Assembly: GCF_030035605.1 (NCBI RefSeq)
Contig: NZ_CP106736.1
Span: 4,275,001-4,339,000 of the forward strand
DNA length: 64,000 nt
Source of the DNA: Silvimonas soli
GTDB lineage: Bacteria; Pseudomonadota; Gammaproteobacteria; Burkholderiales; Chitinibacteraceae
Direction of reading: 5' to 3'
Part shown: piece after piece, positions 32,302-41,657 of the stretch
Numbering within the stretch: the first letter of the stretch is position 1
Layout of the letters: each line of letters opens with the position of its first letter
Program-made: the position numbers and the translations under genes
Notes under the pieces: generated by a model
Seen by the model: only the letters and a program-made list of their open reading frames with translations
Database searches by the model: none
What the model was told of the DNA's origin: nothing

Positions 32302-34011
32302 ATGACTACTGCAACTTTTAACGACTCCATGGAAAGCTTTGCTGCGCTTTTCGAGGAAAGCCTCACACGCCAGGAAATGCGCGCTGGTGAAGTGATTACC
32401 GCCGAAGTCGTCGGCATCGATAATAACTTCGTGACCGTGAATGCCGGTCTGAAGTCGGAATCCCTGATTCCGCTGGAAGAATTCAAGAACGATAACGGCG
32501 AAGTCGAAGTCAAGGTTGGTGACTTTGTTCCCGTCGCTATCGACAGCCTGGAAAACGGCTACGGTGAAACCAAGCTCTCCCGCGAAAAGGCCAAGCGTCT
32601 GGCTGCGTGGATCGAGCTGGAAGACACTCTGGAGAAGGGCCTGGTCATGACAGGCGTGATCTCTGGCAAGGTCAAGGGCGGTCTGACTGTGATGGTCAAC
32701 GGTCTGCGTGCTTTCCTGCCGGGTTCGCTGGTCGACATCCGTCCGGTGAAAGACACCACTCCGTTCGAAGGCAAGCAAATCGAATTCAAGGTGATCAAGC
32801 TCGATCGCAAGCGCAACAACGTTGTTGTTTCGCGTCGCGCCGTGCTGGAAGAATCCCTGGGCGAAGAGCGTCAGAAGCTGCTCGAAACCCTGCGTGAAGG
32901 CGCAGTGGTCAAGGGTATCGTCAAGAACATCACCGACTACGGTGCGTTCGTTGACCTGGGCGGCATCGACGGTCTGCTGCACATCACCGACCTGGCATGG
33001 CGTCGTGTGAAGCACCCGTCCGAAGTTCTGGCAGTTGGCGATGAAGTTGAAGCCAAGGTCCTGAAGTTCGATCAAGAGAAGAACCGCGTTTCGCTGGGTC
33101 TGAAGCAACTGGGCGAAGATCCATGGGTGGGTCTGTCACGTCGTTACCCGCAAGGCACCCGTCTGTTCGGCAAGGTTACCAACCTGACCGACTATGGCGC
33201 GTTCGTTGAAATCGAACAAGGCATCGAAGGTCTGGTGCACGTGTCTGAAATGGATTGGACCAACAAGAACGTTCATCCGTCCAAGGTTGTTGCTCTGGGC
33301 GACGAAGTTGAAGTCATGATCCTTGATATCGACGAAGAAAAGCGTCGTATCAGCCTGGGCATGAAGCAATGCATGGCTAATCCTTGGGATGAGTTTGCAG
33401 AAAACTTCAAGAAGGGTGACAAGCTGAAGGGCGCGATCAAGTCGATTACTGACTTCGGCGTTTTCGTTGGTCTGCCAGGTGGCATCGATGGCCTGGTTCA
33501 CCTGTCCGACCTGTCCTGGAATGTGACTGGCGAAGAAGCCGTTCGCAACTTCAAGAAGGGTGACGAAGTTGAAGCACTGGTTCTGTCGATCGACGTGGAC
33601 AAAGAACGCATCTCCCTGGGCATCAAGCAACTGGAAGGTGATCCGTTCAACAACTACGTGGGCACTAGCGACAAGGGCGCCATCGTCAAGGGTACTGTGA
33701 AGTCCCTGGATGCCAAGGGTGCCGTGATTGCTCTGACCGAAGAAGTTGAAGGCTACCTGCGTTCGACCGAAGTTTCCCGTGACCGCGTGGAAGACATTCG
33801 TTCCGTACTGAAGGAAGGCGATGCTGTCGAAGCCATGATCATCAACGTTGATCGCAAGAACCGTTCGATCAACCTGTCGATCAAAGCCAAGGATATGGGC
33901 GATGAGAAAGATGCAATGACTCGCCTGTCCACGACTGCTGACAGCAGCACTGCTGGTACAACCAACCTCGGCGCATTGCTGAAGGCCAAGCTGTCCGGCT
34001 CCAACGAATAA
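32302..34011 (+). CDS. rpsA: 30S ribosomal protein S1
   Basis: The mRNA-binding ribosomal protein S1, 569 residues with six consecutive S1/OB repeats. Repeats are evident from recurrent blocks such as VKNITDYGAFVDLGGIDGLL, TNLTDYGAFVEIEQGIEGLV and KSITDFGVFVGLPGGIDGLV. The canonical N-terminus MESFAALFEESL follows a short lead (MTTATFNDS), which fixes ATG 32302; the frame is open from 32239 but upstream residues are not conserved. The ribosome site is weak (CTGGAA), as in E. coli rpsA. Codon use is highly biased, as expected for abundant protein. Confidence 0.98.
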   Translation: MTTATFNDSMESFAALFEESLTRQEMRAGEVITAEVVGIDNNFVTVNAGLKSESLIPLEEFKNDNGEVEVKVGDFVPVAIDSLENGYGETKLSREKAKRLAAWIELEDTLEKGLVMTGVISGKVKGGLTVMVNGLRAFLPGSLVDIRPVKDTTPFEGKQIEFKVIKLDRKRNNVVVSRRAVLEESLGEERQKLLETLREGAVVKGIVKNITDYGAFVDLGGIDGLLHITDLAWRRVKHPSEVLAVGDEVEAKVLKFDQEKNRVSLGLKQLGEDPWVGLSRRYPQGTRLFGKVTNLTDYGAFVEIEQGIEGLVHVSEMDWTNKNVHPSKVVALGDEVEVMILDIDEEKRRISLGMKQCMANPWDEFAENFKKGDKLKGAIKSITDFGVFVGLPGGIDGLVHLSDLSWNVTGEEAVRNFKKGDEVEALVLSIDVDKERISLGIKQLEGDPFNNYVGTSDKGAIVKGTVKSLDAKGAVIALTEEVEGYLRSTEVSRDRVEDIRSVLKEGDAVEAMIINVDRKNRSINLSIKAKDMGDEKDAMTRLSTTADSSTAGTTNLGALLKAKLSGSNE

Positions 34012-34025
34012 GGGAACGAGGCAGC

Positions 34026-34310
34026 ATGACGAAGTCCGAACTCATATCGAAACTCACCTCCCGCTACCCGCAACTGGTGACAAAAGATGCTGAGTTGGCC
34101 GTCAAGACCATTCTCGATGCGATGGGCAAGAGCCTGGCTCAAGGTCAGCGCATCGAGATCCGTGGCTTTGGCAGCTTTGACCTCAACTATCGCCCGCCGC
34201 GAGTGGGGCGCAATCCGAAATCAGGCTCTCGAGTCGAAGTTCCGGAAAAATTTGTGCCACATTTCAAAGCAGGCAAGGAATTGCGCGAGCGCGTAGACGA
34301 GCTCCTGTGA
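34026..34310 (+). CDS. ihfB: integration host factor subunit beta
   Basis: A 94-residue DNA-bending protein that pairs with IhfA. It starts MTKSELISKLTSRYPQL, and the arm signature GFGSFDLNYRPPRVGRNPKS around residue 46-65 includes the intercalating Pro (GRNP). It lies 14 nt after rpsA with GAACGAGG upstream, the standard rpsA-ihfB arrangement, and ends before a strong terminator. Confidence 0.97.
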   Translation: MTKSELISKLTSRYPQLVTKDAELAVKTILDAMGKSLAQGQRIEIRGFGSFDLNYRPPRVGRNPKSGSRVEVPEKFVPHFKAGKELRERVDELL

Positions 34311-34337
34311 TATCCCTGTTGTCATCCGACAGCACAC

Positions 34338-34368
34338 AAAAACGGCCCCTTCGCGGGCCGTTTTTTTA
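34338..34368 (+). terminator. rho-independent terminator after ihfB
   Basis: AACGGCCC (34341-34348) and GGGCCGTT (34355-34362) form a perfect stem with loop CTTCGC, preceded by A-rich sequence and followed by T7. Confidence 0.92.
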
Positions 34369-34547
34369 TGTGCAAGCGAAACCGTTTTTAACAGCTTTGG
34401 CTGATATGGCCGCCCGTAACGGTTTAATGAGTAACAGTGAGCGGCTCATCGATACAGCATTGTTACTAATGCACGGGAAAACCTGACATGGCTGGTTGCC
34501 GTGAATCGGCTACAATATCGGCATAATCCAATCTGCATGGAATAACG

Positions 34548-34853
34548 ATGCGTTATGTCTACGGGCTCCTCAAACTGATTGTGTTTGTTGTGTTGTTGGG
34601 ATTCGCCATGCGCAATGGTGCGTCAACATCACTGCGTTTCTTTGCGGGCTATGAATGGACCGCCCCGCTTTCCATGATTTTGCTGGTGTTCTTTGTGGTC
34701 GGCGTGGCATTGGGTTTGCTCGCTTCATTCACGCGTGTCGTGCGTATGCGGCGCGAGCTGGTTTCTTTGCGCAAAGAATTGCGTGTCCGGGCAGCCGCGC
34801 CGGTGGCGACTGCCGAAGCCGTGGCTGTTGAACCACCGCGCGATGCATTCTGA
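34548..34853 (+). CDS. lapA: lipopolysaccharide assembly protein LapA (DUF1049)
   Basis: A 101-residue inner-membrane protein with two hydrophobic helices (about residues 5-22 and 40-62) followed by a cytoplasmic coiled-coil-like tail (RVVRMRRELVSLRKELRVR). Together with LapB it links LPS synthesis to FtsH-mediated LpxC turnover. It lies 63 nt before lapB. A TACAAT -10-like hexamer at 34511-34516 lies upstream, but no convincing -35 is seen. Confidence 0.9.
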   Translation: MRYVYGLLKLIVFVVLLGFAMRNGASTSLRFFAGYEWTAPLSMILLVFFVVGVALGLLASFTRVVRMRRELVSLRKELRVRAAAPVATAEAVAVEPPRDAF

Positions 34854-34916
34854 CAGCGCTTGTTCCAATCCTCAGAATAACGATAATGCCGGCTTGAACT
34901 GGCCAGGTTAATTCCA

Positions 34917-36092
34917 ATGGTAGATTCCCAATATTGGTGGTTGATTGCGTTTCCAGCCTTTTTTGCTTTGGGCTGGCTGGCTGCACGCATTGATATCAAA
35001 CACGTTTTATCTGAAACACGTTCTTTGCCGGCCGCTTATTTCAAAGGGCTCAATTACCTGTTGAATGGCGAAACCAATCGTGCGGTTGAGGTATACGTAG
35101 AAGTTGCCCGCCACCACGTGGAAACGGTAGAACTGCAATTTACGCTGGGGCATCTGTTTCGCCGTCGCGGTGAACTGGAGCGGGCAATTCGCATGCACCA
35201 GAAATTGCTGGCCCGCCCCGAATTGAATGTCGCCCAGCGACAGCAAGCGCAATTTGAATTGGCGCAGGACTTTATGGCCGCCGGTTTGTTTGACCGCGCC
35301 GAAGCGATTCTCACCGAGTTGCAACACACCGATTATGCGCGCCAGGCGCGTACCGAATTGCTCGGCGTTTATCAGCAGGAAAAGGCATGGCGCAAAGCCA
35401 TTGAAATCGCCCAGCAATTACGTGATGACAGCCATACATATCAGCATGAAATTGCCCAGTTTCACTGCGAACTGGCGGAGCAAGCGATCGCTCGCTCGCA
35501 ACCAGACGACGCACGTGTCGAACTTGAAGCGGCATTGACTGCCAATCGCCAGTGCGCGCGTGCCCGTTCCCTGCAAGGGGAAATGGCCATTCAGGCGGGC
35601 GAGGCGACGATAGCCATCGAATGCTGGCTGGCCATTGAAACACAGGATCCGCATTATCTGGCGTTGATCGCCCGTCCGTTGCTGGCTGCCTATGACGGAA
35701 TGAATCGCGCCGAAGAAGGTACACGCCTGATGGTGCGGCTGTTAAGCCAATACCCAGATCTGGATGTGCTTGATCTGACTTACGAGCGACTCATGACCCA
35801 GAAGGGCATGGACGACGCCTACGCTTTCGTGCGCGAGCGTTTGCGCAGCCATCCGACCATGCCGGGTTTGCGGCGTGTGCTTGAAACGCATTTACTGGTT
35901 GCGCCCGACGATCAGAAGGCCGACCTGGAAATTATTGTCAAACTGCTGAACGAGGCTACACGTGAGCAGTCGATGTATTACTGTAGTCATTGCGGGTTTA
36001 AGGCAAGGCAGTATTTCTGGCACTGTCCGGCCTGCACGGAGTGGGAAACATTCGCTCCTGTGCGTGGCCAACGCAGTCGCAATCCGCAATAA
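34917..36092 (+). CDS. lapB: lipopolysaccharide assembly protein LapB (YciM)
   Basis: A 391-residue membrane-anchored TPR protein that regulates LPS synthesis with LapA and FtsH. It has one N-terminal transmembrane helix (WWLIAFPAFFALGWLAARID), a run of TPR repeats from about residue 40 to 330, and a C-terminal rubredoxin-like metal-binding module (YYCSHCGF, then HCPACTEWE) near residue 363-385. The CxxC pairs are intact. The lapA-lapB-pyrF order matches E. coli. Confidence 0.95.
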   Translation: MVDSQYWWLIAFPAFFALGWLAARIDIKHVLSETRSLPAAYFKGLNYLLNGETNRAVEVYVEVARHHVETVELQFTLGHLFRRRGELERAIRMHQKLLARPELNVAQRQQAQFELAQDFMAAGLFDRAEAILTELQHTDYARQARTELLGVYQQEKAWRKAIEIAQQLRDDSHTYQHEIAQFHCELAEQAIARSQPDDARVELEAALTANRQCARARSLQGEMAIQAGEATIAIECWLAIETQDPHYLALIARPLLAAYDGMNRAEEGTRLMVRLLSQYPDLDVLDLTYERLMTQKGMDDAYAFVRERLRSHPTMPGLRRVLETHLLVAPDDQKADLEIIVKLLNEATREQSMYYCSHCGFKARQYFWHCPACTEWETFAPVRGQRSRNPQ

Positions 36093-36154
36093 ACCCCGCC
36101 CTGACGCGGCCCGCGATGGCGGGCTGCGCGCTTACTGTGAGCAGAGCAGAATCT

Positions 36155-36853
36155 ATGTTGCATGACCCCAAAATCATTGTTGCCCTCGATTACGCCGATG
36201 CCGCCTCGGCGCTGGCATTTGCTGACCGCGTAACGCCGCAGCAATGCCGCCTGAAAGTGGGCAAAGAATTGTTCACCAGTGCCGGTCCGGCGGTGGTCGA
36301 AGGCCTGGTTGATCGCGGATTTGAAGTCTTCCTGGATCTCAAATTTCACGATATTCCGAATACCGTAGCGCATGCCTGCAAGGCAGCGGCGCGTCTGGGG
36401 GTGTGGATGGTGAACGTCCACGCGCTGGGCGGACGCAAAATGATGGAAACCACGCGTGAAGCGCTGGAAGCCTTGCCGCAAAGGCCGCTTTTGATTGCCG
36501 TCACTGTTCTCACCAGCATGGACGCCGGGCAACTGGCTGAAGTCGGTCTGCCCTCACCCGAATTGCAAGTCGAGCGGCTTGCCCGGTTGACCCAGTCCAG
36601 CGGCCTGGATGGCGTGGTGTGTTCGGCACAGGAAGCGGGCCGCCTCAAGACCTTGTGCGGCGCCGATTTCAAGCTGATTACGCCGGGTATTCGCCCGGCC
36701 AATGCCGCGCTGGATGACCAAAGCCGGGTGATGACACCGCAGGCCGCGCTGGCAGCCGGCTCAGACTATCTGGTGATTGGCCGGCCAATCACGCAAAGCG
36801 TAGATCCTTTGGCTACGCTGCAACAAATCAATCAATCGATCAAGGAAGCCTGA
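36155..36853 (+). CDS. pyrF: orotidine 5'-phosphate decarboxylase
   Basis: The final step of UMP synthesis. The 232-residue TIM barrel starts PKIIVALDYADA and carries the catalytic DLKFHDIPNT motif near residue 60, then TVLTSMD and the late LVIGRPIT phosphate-binding segment. ATG 36155 gives the canonical N-terminus; the frame is open from 36041 but that part overlaps lapB. A GC hairpin without a T-tract (about 36105-36131) lies in the short gap. Confidence 0.96.
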   Translation: MLHDPKIIVALDYADAASALAFADRVTPQQCRLKVGKELFTSAGPAVVEGLVDRGFEVFLDLKFHDIPNTVAHACKAAARLGVWMVNVHALGGRKMMETTREALEALPQRPLLIAVTVLTSMDAGQLAEVGLPSPELQVERLARLTQSSGLDGVVCSAQEAGRLKTLCGADFKLITPGIRPANAALDDQSRVMTPQAALAAGSDYLVIGRPITQSVDPLATLQQINQSIKEA

Positions 36854-36856
36854 TTC

Positions 36857-38173
36857 ATGAAAATCTCAGTGGTTGGTACTGGCTATGTGGGCTTGGTAAC
36901 TGGCGCCTGCCTTGCCGAGTATGGCAACGACGTGGTGTGTCTTGATCTGGACCAACGCAAGATCGACCTGCTGCGCTCGGGTGGTATACCGATTTTTGAA
37001 CCGGGCCTGGACGATATCGTCGCGCGCAATGTGGAAGCAGGGCGCCTGCGTTTCACTACCGATATCAACGAATCAGTCGAGCACGGCACCGTGCAGTTTA
37101 TCGCCGTGGGCACGCCGCCCGGCGAAGACGGCTCGGCTGATCTGCAATACGTACTGTCTGCCGCGCGCAATATTGGCCGCGCCATGACTGACTACAAAGT
37201 GATTGTCGACAAATCGACCGTGCCGGTTGGTACTGCGGGCAAGGTGAAAGAAGCTATCGCTGAAGAACTGGCCAAGCGCGGTCTGACGCTGGAATTCAGC
37301 GTGGCCTCGAACCCGGAATTCCTCAAGGAAGGCGCTGCGATTGAAGACTTCATGCGCCCGGACCGCATTGTGGTCGGCGCTGAAGATGATCGCGCCATCC
37401 GTATCATGCGCACCATTTATCAGCCGTTCCAGCGCAATCATGAGCGCATGCTGGTGATGGATATCCGTTCCGCCGAACTGACCAAGTACGCCGCCAATGC
37501 CATGTTGGCGACGCGGATTTCGTTCATGAACGAACTGGCCAATCTGGCGGAAAAGCTGGGAGCCGATATCGAACTGGTGCGCAAAGGCATTGGCTCGGAC
37601 CCGCGCATTGGTTACAGCTTTCTGTATCCGGGTGCTGGCTACGGCGGCTCGTGTTTCCCCAAGGACGTGAAGGCATTGTGCCGCACGGCCAACGAATACG
37701 GCATGGACCTGAAAGTGCTAACCGCCGTGGAAGAGGTCAATGACGAGCAAAAAGGTCTGTTGGTCAAGAAGGTCACCAAACGCTTTGGCGAAGACCTGAA
37801 GGGTCACCACTTCGCAGTTTGGGGGCTGGCATTCAAGCCCAAGACCGACGATATGCGTGAAGCACCGAGCCTGGTGGTGATTGATGGCTTGCTCAAGCGT
37901 GGCGCCACGGTCAGTGCCTTCGACCCTGTGGCCATGAACGAAGCAAAGCATACGCTGGGCGATTCCATCGTCTATGGCAAGACCTTCATGGATGTACTGG
38001 ACAACGCCGATGCGCTGCTGATCGTCACTGAATGGAAAGAATTCCAGGTGCCGGATTTCAACGCCATCAAGGCGCGCCTGAAGCAGCCAATCGTATTTGA
38101 TGGCCGTAATCTGTTTGAACCTTCTGTCGTACGTGAACACGGATTTGAATATGACGCCATCGGCCGCCTCTGA
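36857..38173 (+). CDS. ugd: UDP-glucose 6-dehydrogenase
   Basis: Oxidises UDP-glucose to UDP-glucuronate with two NAD+, for polysaccharide or lipid A modification. In 438 residues it has the N-terminal Rossmann motif (ISVVGTGYVGLVTGACLAE), the KSTVPVGT segment, SNPEFLKEG, the catalytic cysteine at about residue 266 (GAGYGGSCFPKDV), and LAFKPKTDDMREAP. It starts 4 nt after pyrF and overlaps rfaE1, so it belongs to that operon. Its substrate would come from GalU (1923). Confidence 0.97.
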   Translation: MKISVVGTGYVGLVTGACLAEYGNDVVCLDLDQRKIDLLRSGGIPIFEPGLDDIVARNVEAGRLRFTTDINESVEHGTVQFIAVGTPPGEDGSADLQYVLSAARNIGRAMTDYKVIVDKSTVPVGTAGKVKEAIAEELAKRGLTLEFSVASNPEFLKEGAAIEDFMRPDRIVVGAEDDRAIRIMRTIYQPFQRNHERMLVMDIRSAELTKYAANAMLATRISFMNELANLAEKLGADIELVRKGIGSDPRIGYSFLYPGAGYGGSCFPKDVKALCRTANEYGMDLKVLTAVEEVNDEQKGLLVKKVTKRFGEDLKGHHFAVWGLAFKPKTDDMREAPSLVVIDGLLKRGATVSAFDPVAMNEAKHTLGDSIVYGKTFMDVLDNADALLIVTEWKEFQVPDFNAIKARLKQPIVFDGRNLFEPSVVREHGFEYDAIGRL

Positions 38174-39122
38174 GACATCCCAAAGCGCGCTGCGCGAGGC
38201 GATGAGCCGTGCTCGCGTGCTGGTTGTGGGTGACGTCATGCTGGACCGCTACTGGTTCGGTGACGTCAAACGTATTTCGCCGGAAGCGCCGGTGCCAGTG
38301 GCGCACATCCGCAAGACTGAGGAGCGAGCCGGTGGTGCAGCTAACGTGGCGCGCAATATCGCCGCGCTGGGCGGTAAGGCAACGTTGCTCGGTGTGGTCG
38401 GACAGGACGAAGCGGGCGATACACTTGAACGTCTGATGCAGGAAGAGGGCGTGGCGACGTCGCTTTATCGTGATCCGGATATTGCCACTACCGTGAAGTT
38501 GCGGGTATTGGCACGCCAGCAGCAATTGCTGCGAATCGATTTCGAAGAGGCGCCCAGCCACGAAATCCTGGCGACCAAGCTGGATGATTTCTGCCGCATG
38601 CTGCCAGACACCGACGTGGTTATCTTGTCCGACTACGGCAAGGGCGGCTTGCACCATGTATTCGACATGATTGCTGCGGCTCGTGTGGCGGGCAAGCCAG
38701 TACTGATTGATCCGAAAGGTGAGGACTATTCGCGCTACCGCGGTGCCACGCTGATTACGCCGAATCGCTCGGAGTTTCGTCAAGTGGCCGGTGAATGGCG
38801 TGATGAAGCGGACTTGGTGGCCAAAGCGCAATCCATGCGCGAGCAACTGGATCTGGACGCATTGCTGGTTACCCGTAGCGAAGAGGGCATGACGCTGTTC
38901 CGCAAGCAGGGTGTGGCGCACATGCCAACAGTGGCTCGCGAGGTGTTTGACGTGTCGGGTGCGGGCGATACCGTGATCGGCACCATGGGCTTGATGCTGG
39001 CCGCTGGCCTGGATTTGCCGCAAGCAATGCAATGGTCGAATCTGGCTGCAGGCATTGTGGTCGGTAAACTGGGCACGGCAGTTTGCCATCTGGACGAGTT
39101 GTTTACCCAAAAGGCGAGCTGA
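38151..39122 (+). CDS. rfaE1: D-glycero-beta-D-manno-heptose-7-phosphate kinase
   Basis: The kinase half of the bifunctional HldE, here a separate 323-residue PfkB-type (ribokinase-like) enzyme, for ADP-heptose and LPS inner core. Features are VLVVGDVMLDRYWFGDV near the N-terminus, RAGGAANVARNIAALGG, and the catalytic PfkB signature DVSGAGDTVIGTM near residue 270. The adenylyltransferase half is not in the window. ATG 38151 overlaps the end of ugd by 23 nt; an earlier in-frame start at 38097 is deep inside ugd and is rejected. Confidence 0.94.
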   Translation: MTPSAASETSQSALREAMSRARVLVVGDVMLDRYWFGDVKRISPEAPVPVAHIRKTEERAGGAANVARNIAALGGKATLLGVVGQDEAGDTLERLMQEEGVATSLYRDPDIATTVKLRVLARQQQLLRIDFEEAPSHEILATKLDDFCRMLPDTDVVILSDYGKGGLHHVFDMIAAARVAGKPVLIDPKGEDYSRYRGATLITPNRSEFRQVAGEWRDEADLVAKAQSMREQLDLDALLVTRSEEGMTLFRKQGVAHMPTVAREVFDVSGAGDTVIGTMGLMLAAGLDLPQAMQWSNLAAGIVVGKLGTAVCHLDELFTQKAS

Positions 39123-39151
39123 CCAAGCTGGTACGGGTGATTTACGCCAAT

Positions 39152-39179
39152 AAAAAGGCCGACATCGTCGGCTTTTTTA
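39152..39179. terminator. bidirectional terminator between rfaE1 and the GGDEF gene
   Basis: GCCGAC (39158-39163), ATC, GTCGGC (39167-39172), flanked by A5 on the left and T6 on the right. It can serve both convergent transcripts. Confidence 0.85.
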
Positions 39180-39193
39180 TTGGCAGTCAGAGA

Positions 39194-41005
39194 TCAGGCA
39201 GTGGCACCTGGTGCTGGCGGATGCTCGATTTCCACCCTGTTTTTGCCGGCTTTTTTGGCGCGGTACATTGCCGCGTCAGCGCGGTCTATCGCCCAATTGC
39301 CGGGCTCACCCGGCTGCAATAGCGTCACGCCAGCACTGAAGGTAATCAATATCTTTTCGTTGTTGTGCAGGAAAAAGCGGCGAGTCAGTTCGCGTTGCAG
39401 GCGCAGCATGGCGGCAGAGCCCTCCGTCAGACTGGTTTCCGGCAGCAACAAGACGAATTCCTCACCGCCATAGCGGGCAATGCGGTCAGTGGGGCGCAGC
39501 AGGGATTTGACCACCGCCACGAGGTGAATCAGCGCTTTGTCACCGGCGCTATGCCCACGACTGTCATTCAGGCGTTTGAAGTCGTCCAGATCAAGTAGCA
39601 CCAACGCCAGCGGGCTGCCGTGGCGCTGGGCGCGGGCAGCCTCAATGACAATGCTTTCTTCGAGCCCGCGACGATTCAAAGCACCGGTAAGCTGGTCTTC
39701 ACGAACCTTCTCGCTAACTGAGCGCAGTTCATTTTCCAGTTGTTGAATCCGCGCCTGGGCTGCATCAGCCTCGGCGCGGGATTCCAGCAATTCATCGCGG
39801 GTACGTACCACGTCCAGCTTCATTGAGCGCGTATCCTGGGTCAGGTTATCCAGAACGTCTTTCAAATCCGCCAGATTATTGCTGCGTTCGATCTGATCGC
39901 TGTAACGGTTGATCCGGGTGTGATACTGGTCGGTGCTGTCGGCAATGGTGCCCAACCGGTCGATGAAAGAGGTCAAGACGGACTTGAGTGAGGTCTGTGC
40001 TTCACGCAGGCCCTGCTTGAGCACGCTTTGCTTGTAGATCACCTCTTTCAGACCCGCTTCGGCGTCATAGATCAGTCGCATGTCCAGCGGTTGCGACATG
40101 ATGTTTTGCACCACGGCGATTTGCCCGTGCACCCATTCTTCGTCGACGATGATCTCGCCAATATTGTCGGTCAGCAGGCGCAATAGATTGAGCAAGCCGT
40201 CACATAAGCGCTCTTCCTGGCCGTTGGTGAGCTCTAGCCGGATCCAGAATTTTTTCAGGCGTGGCACAAACTTGCGCAGGTCATTCTCGGTTAGCACACC
40301 TTCAACTTCGCGCGCCAACGATGATGCGTCAATGGCCAGATCGGGATGATGCGTCAAACGTGCTGCCAGCCCCAGATCAAGCGCCTGGGCCAGGGCTTCG
40401 CGCCATTCTTCCCAATTGGCCAGACTGGGATTGTTTTCGGCGACTTCCATGATTGGTGCAATTGCACCGGCTGGAAGGACTTCTTCAACCCGATCGACCG
40501 GGTCGATCGACCCGCCAGAAGTTTCTGTCCAGGAGCGGACCAAGCCATCCAGTTTTTCATTCAACGCGGCAGGGTCGGCACCGAAGTTGATAAGTACTTT
40601 TTCCAGCGAATCCTGCTTGCGACTGGTGGGATAGGCTGGATTGCGCAGTTCCCACTGGCGCATGAATTCGCGTAATAAATCGGCCCAACTGCGTGTCAGT
40701 TGGGCCTGCCCGCCTTGCAGGTCCACGCATTTGAAAATCAGTTCTGGCGCGCGCTCCCAGTCTCCGGCGCGAATGGCGCGGCGGAACTGATCCAGATTGC
40801 GTAGTAATTCGGGGGATTGCCGTGGCAATTGCGCCAGTTTTTCTTCCAGCACCCGTGCTAATGGATTAAGGCGCTCTTCTTCCGGAGTACCCGCAATGCT
40901 GTGAAAGATTTCTTCGTAATGGTCCGGTGTCGGCGAAATACGGCGAATGGAGAGCTGCTTTAGCGTTTCCCGTGCTACATCGGTCGGGTTTATATTGGTG
41001 CTCAT
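39194..41005 (-). CDS. GGDEF-domain diguanylate cyclase with long N-terminal helical region
   Basis: A 603-residue cytoplasmic protein. The C-terminal GGDEF domain has the active-site variant GGEEF in DRIARYGGEEFVLLLPET near residue 512, preceded by DLDDFKRLNDSRGHSAGD. An RxxD inhibitory I-site (RPTD) lies exactly five residues before GGEEF, so product inhibition is likely. The first 400 residues show no domain I recognise. They appear helical and charged, with a coiled-coil before the GGDEF domain (ESRAEADAAQARIQQLENEL). The ATG at 41005 follows AAGGA; a start at 41047 is possible. Confidence 0.92.
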   Translation of the reverse strand: MSTNINPTDVARETLKQLSIRRISPTPDHYEEIFHSIAGTPEEERLNPLARVLEEKLAQLPRQSPELLRNLDQFRRAIRAGDWERAPELIFKCVDLQGGQAQLTRSWADLLREFMRQWELRNPAYPTSRKQDSLEKVLINFGADPAALNEKLDGLVRSWTETSGGSIDPVDRVEEVLPAGAIAPIMEVAENNPSLANWEEWREALAQALDLGLAARLTHHPDLAIDASSLAREVEGVLTENDLRKFVPRLKKFWIRLELTNGQEERLCDGLLNLLRLLTDNIGEIIVDEEWVHGQIAVVQNIMSQPLDMRLIYDAEAGLKEVIYKQSVLKQGLREAQTSLKSVLTSFIDRLGTIADSTDQYHTRINRYSDQIERSNNLADLKDVLDNLTQDTRSMKLDVVRTRDELLESRAEADAAQARIQQLENELRSVSEKVREDQLTGALNRRGLEESIVIEAARAQRHGSPLALVLLDLDDFKRLNDSRGHSAGDKALIHLVAVVKSLLRPTDRIARYGGEEFVLLLPETSLTEGSAAMLRLQRELTRRFFLHNNEKILITFSAGVTLLQPGEPGNWAIDRADAAMYRAKKAGKNRVEIEHPPAPGATA

Positions 41006-41125
41006 TCGCGTACTGTCCTTGTTCGCCGCGGCGATTGAAGGGCTCAATTATAATGACTGGCGCGATATTTGGTATGTGCAACAGCCAGGTGTTGCAAGAG
41101 TGGGGTACAGCGGAATGATAGACGT

Positions 41126-41155
41126 AAAAACGGGGAGCTATGCTCCCCGTTTTTA
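41126..41155. terminator. bidirectional terminator at the end of the rpsF-rplI operon
   Basis: AAAAACGGGGAGC (41126-41138) pairs perfectly with GCTCCCCGTTTTT (41142-41154). Read on the minus strand it ends the rplI transcript. Confidence 0.93.
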
Positions 41156-41190
41156 TCATTGCAGACCGGCAAGAAACCGGTCAGAAATGC

Positions 41191-41640
41191 TTATTGCTCG
41201 CCAACAACGGTAACCTTGACTTCAACAACCACGTCGTGGTGCAGAGCCAGGGAAACGTCGTATTCACCGATGGCTTTGAAAGCGCCATCCGGCAGACGAA
41301 CTTCAAATTTCTTCACTTCAAAGCCAGCAGCGGTGAACGCTTCAGCAATGTCGGTGTTGCCAACGGAACCGAACAGGCGACCGTCAACACCAGCCTTCTG
41401 GCTGATGGTAACGCTAGCGCCTTGCAGCTTCTCGGCACGGGCTTGTGCGGCAACCAGGATATCAGCTTGCGCTTTTTCCAGGTCAGCACGGCGTGCTTCG
41501 AATTCTTTCAGGTTGGCGTCGGTTGCACGCTTGGCTTTGCCTTGCGGGATCAGGAAGTTACGGGCAAAGCCGTCTTTAACTTTGACCACATCGCCCAGGC
41601 CACCCAGATTTGCTACTTTTTCGAGCAGAATGATTTGCAT
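41191..41640 (-). CDS. rplI: 50S ribosomal protein L9
   Basis: A 149-residue ribosomal protein with the L9 N-terminal signature (MQIILLEKVANLGGLGDVVK, then DGFARNFLIPQGKA), a long connecting helix and a C-terminal domain (GRLFGSVGNTDIAEA). It is the last gene of the rpsF-priB-rpsR-rplI operon and ends just before a strong terminator. Confidence 0.98.
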   Translation of the reverse strand: MQIILLEKVANLGGLGDVVKVKDGFARNFLIPQGKAKRATDANLKEFEARRADLEKAQADILVAAQARAEKLQGASVTISQKAGVDGRLFGSVGNTDIAEAFTAAGFEVKKFEVRLPDGAFKAIGEYDVSLALHHDVVVEVKVTVVGEQ

Positions 41641-41657
41641 ATTTTATTCTCCCCGGC

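Noticed and set aside
36093..36154. Terminator between lapB and pyrF
   Set aside because: A GC-rich hairpin exists (about 36105-36131) but there is no T-tract; it is probably read through.
38067..39110. 347-codon open frame on the minus strand
   Set aside because: It lies fully antisense to rfaE1 (and the end of ugd), whose motifs and frame are unambiguous.
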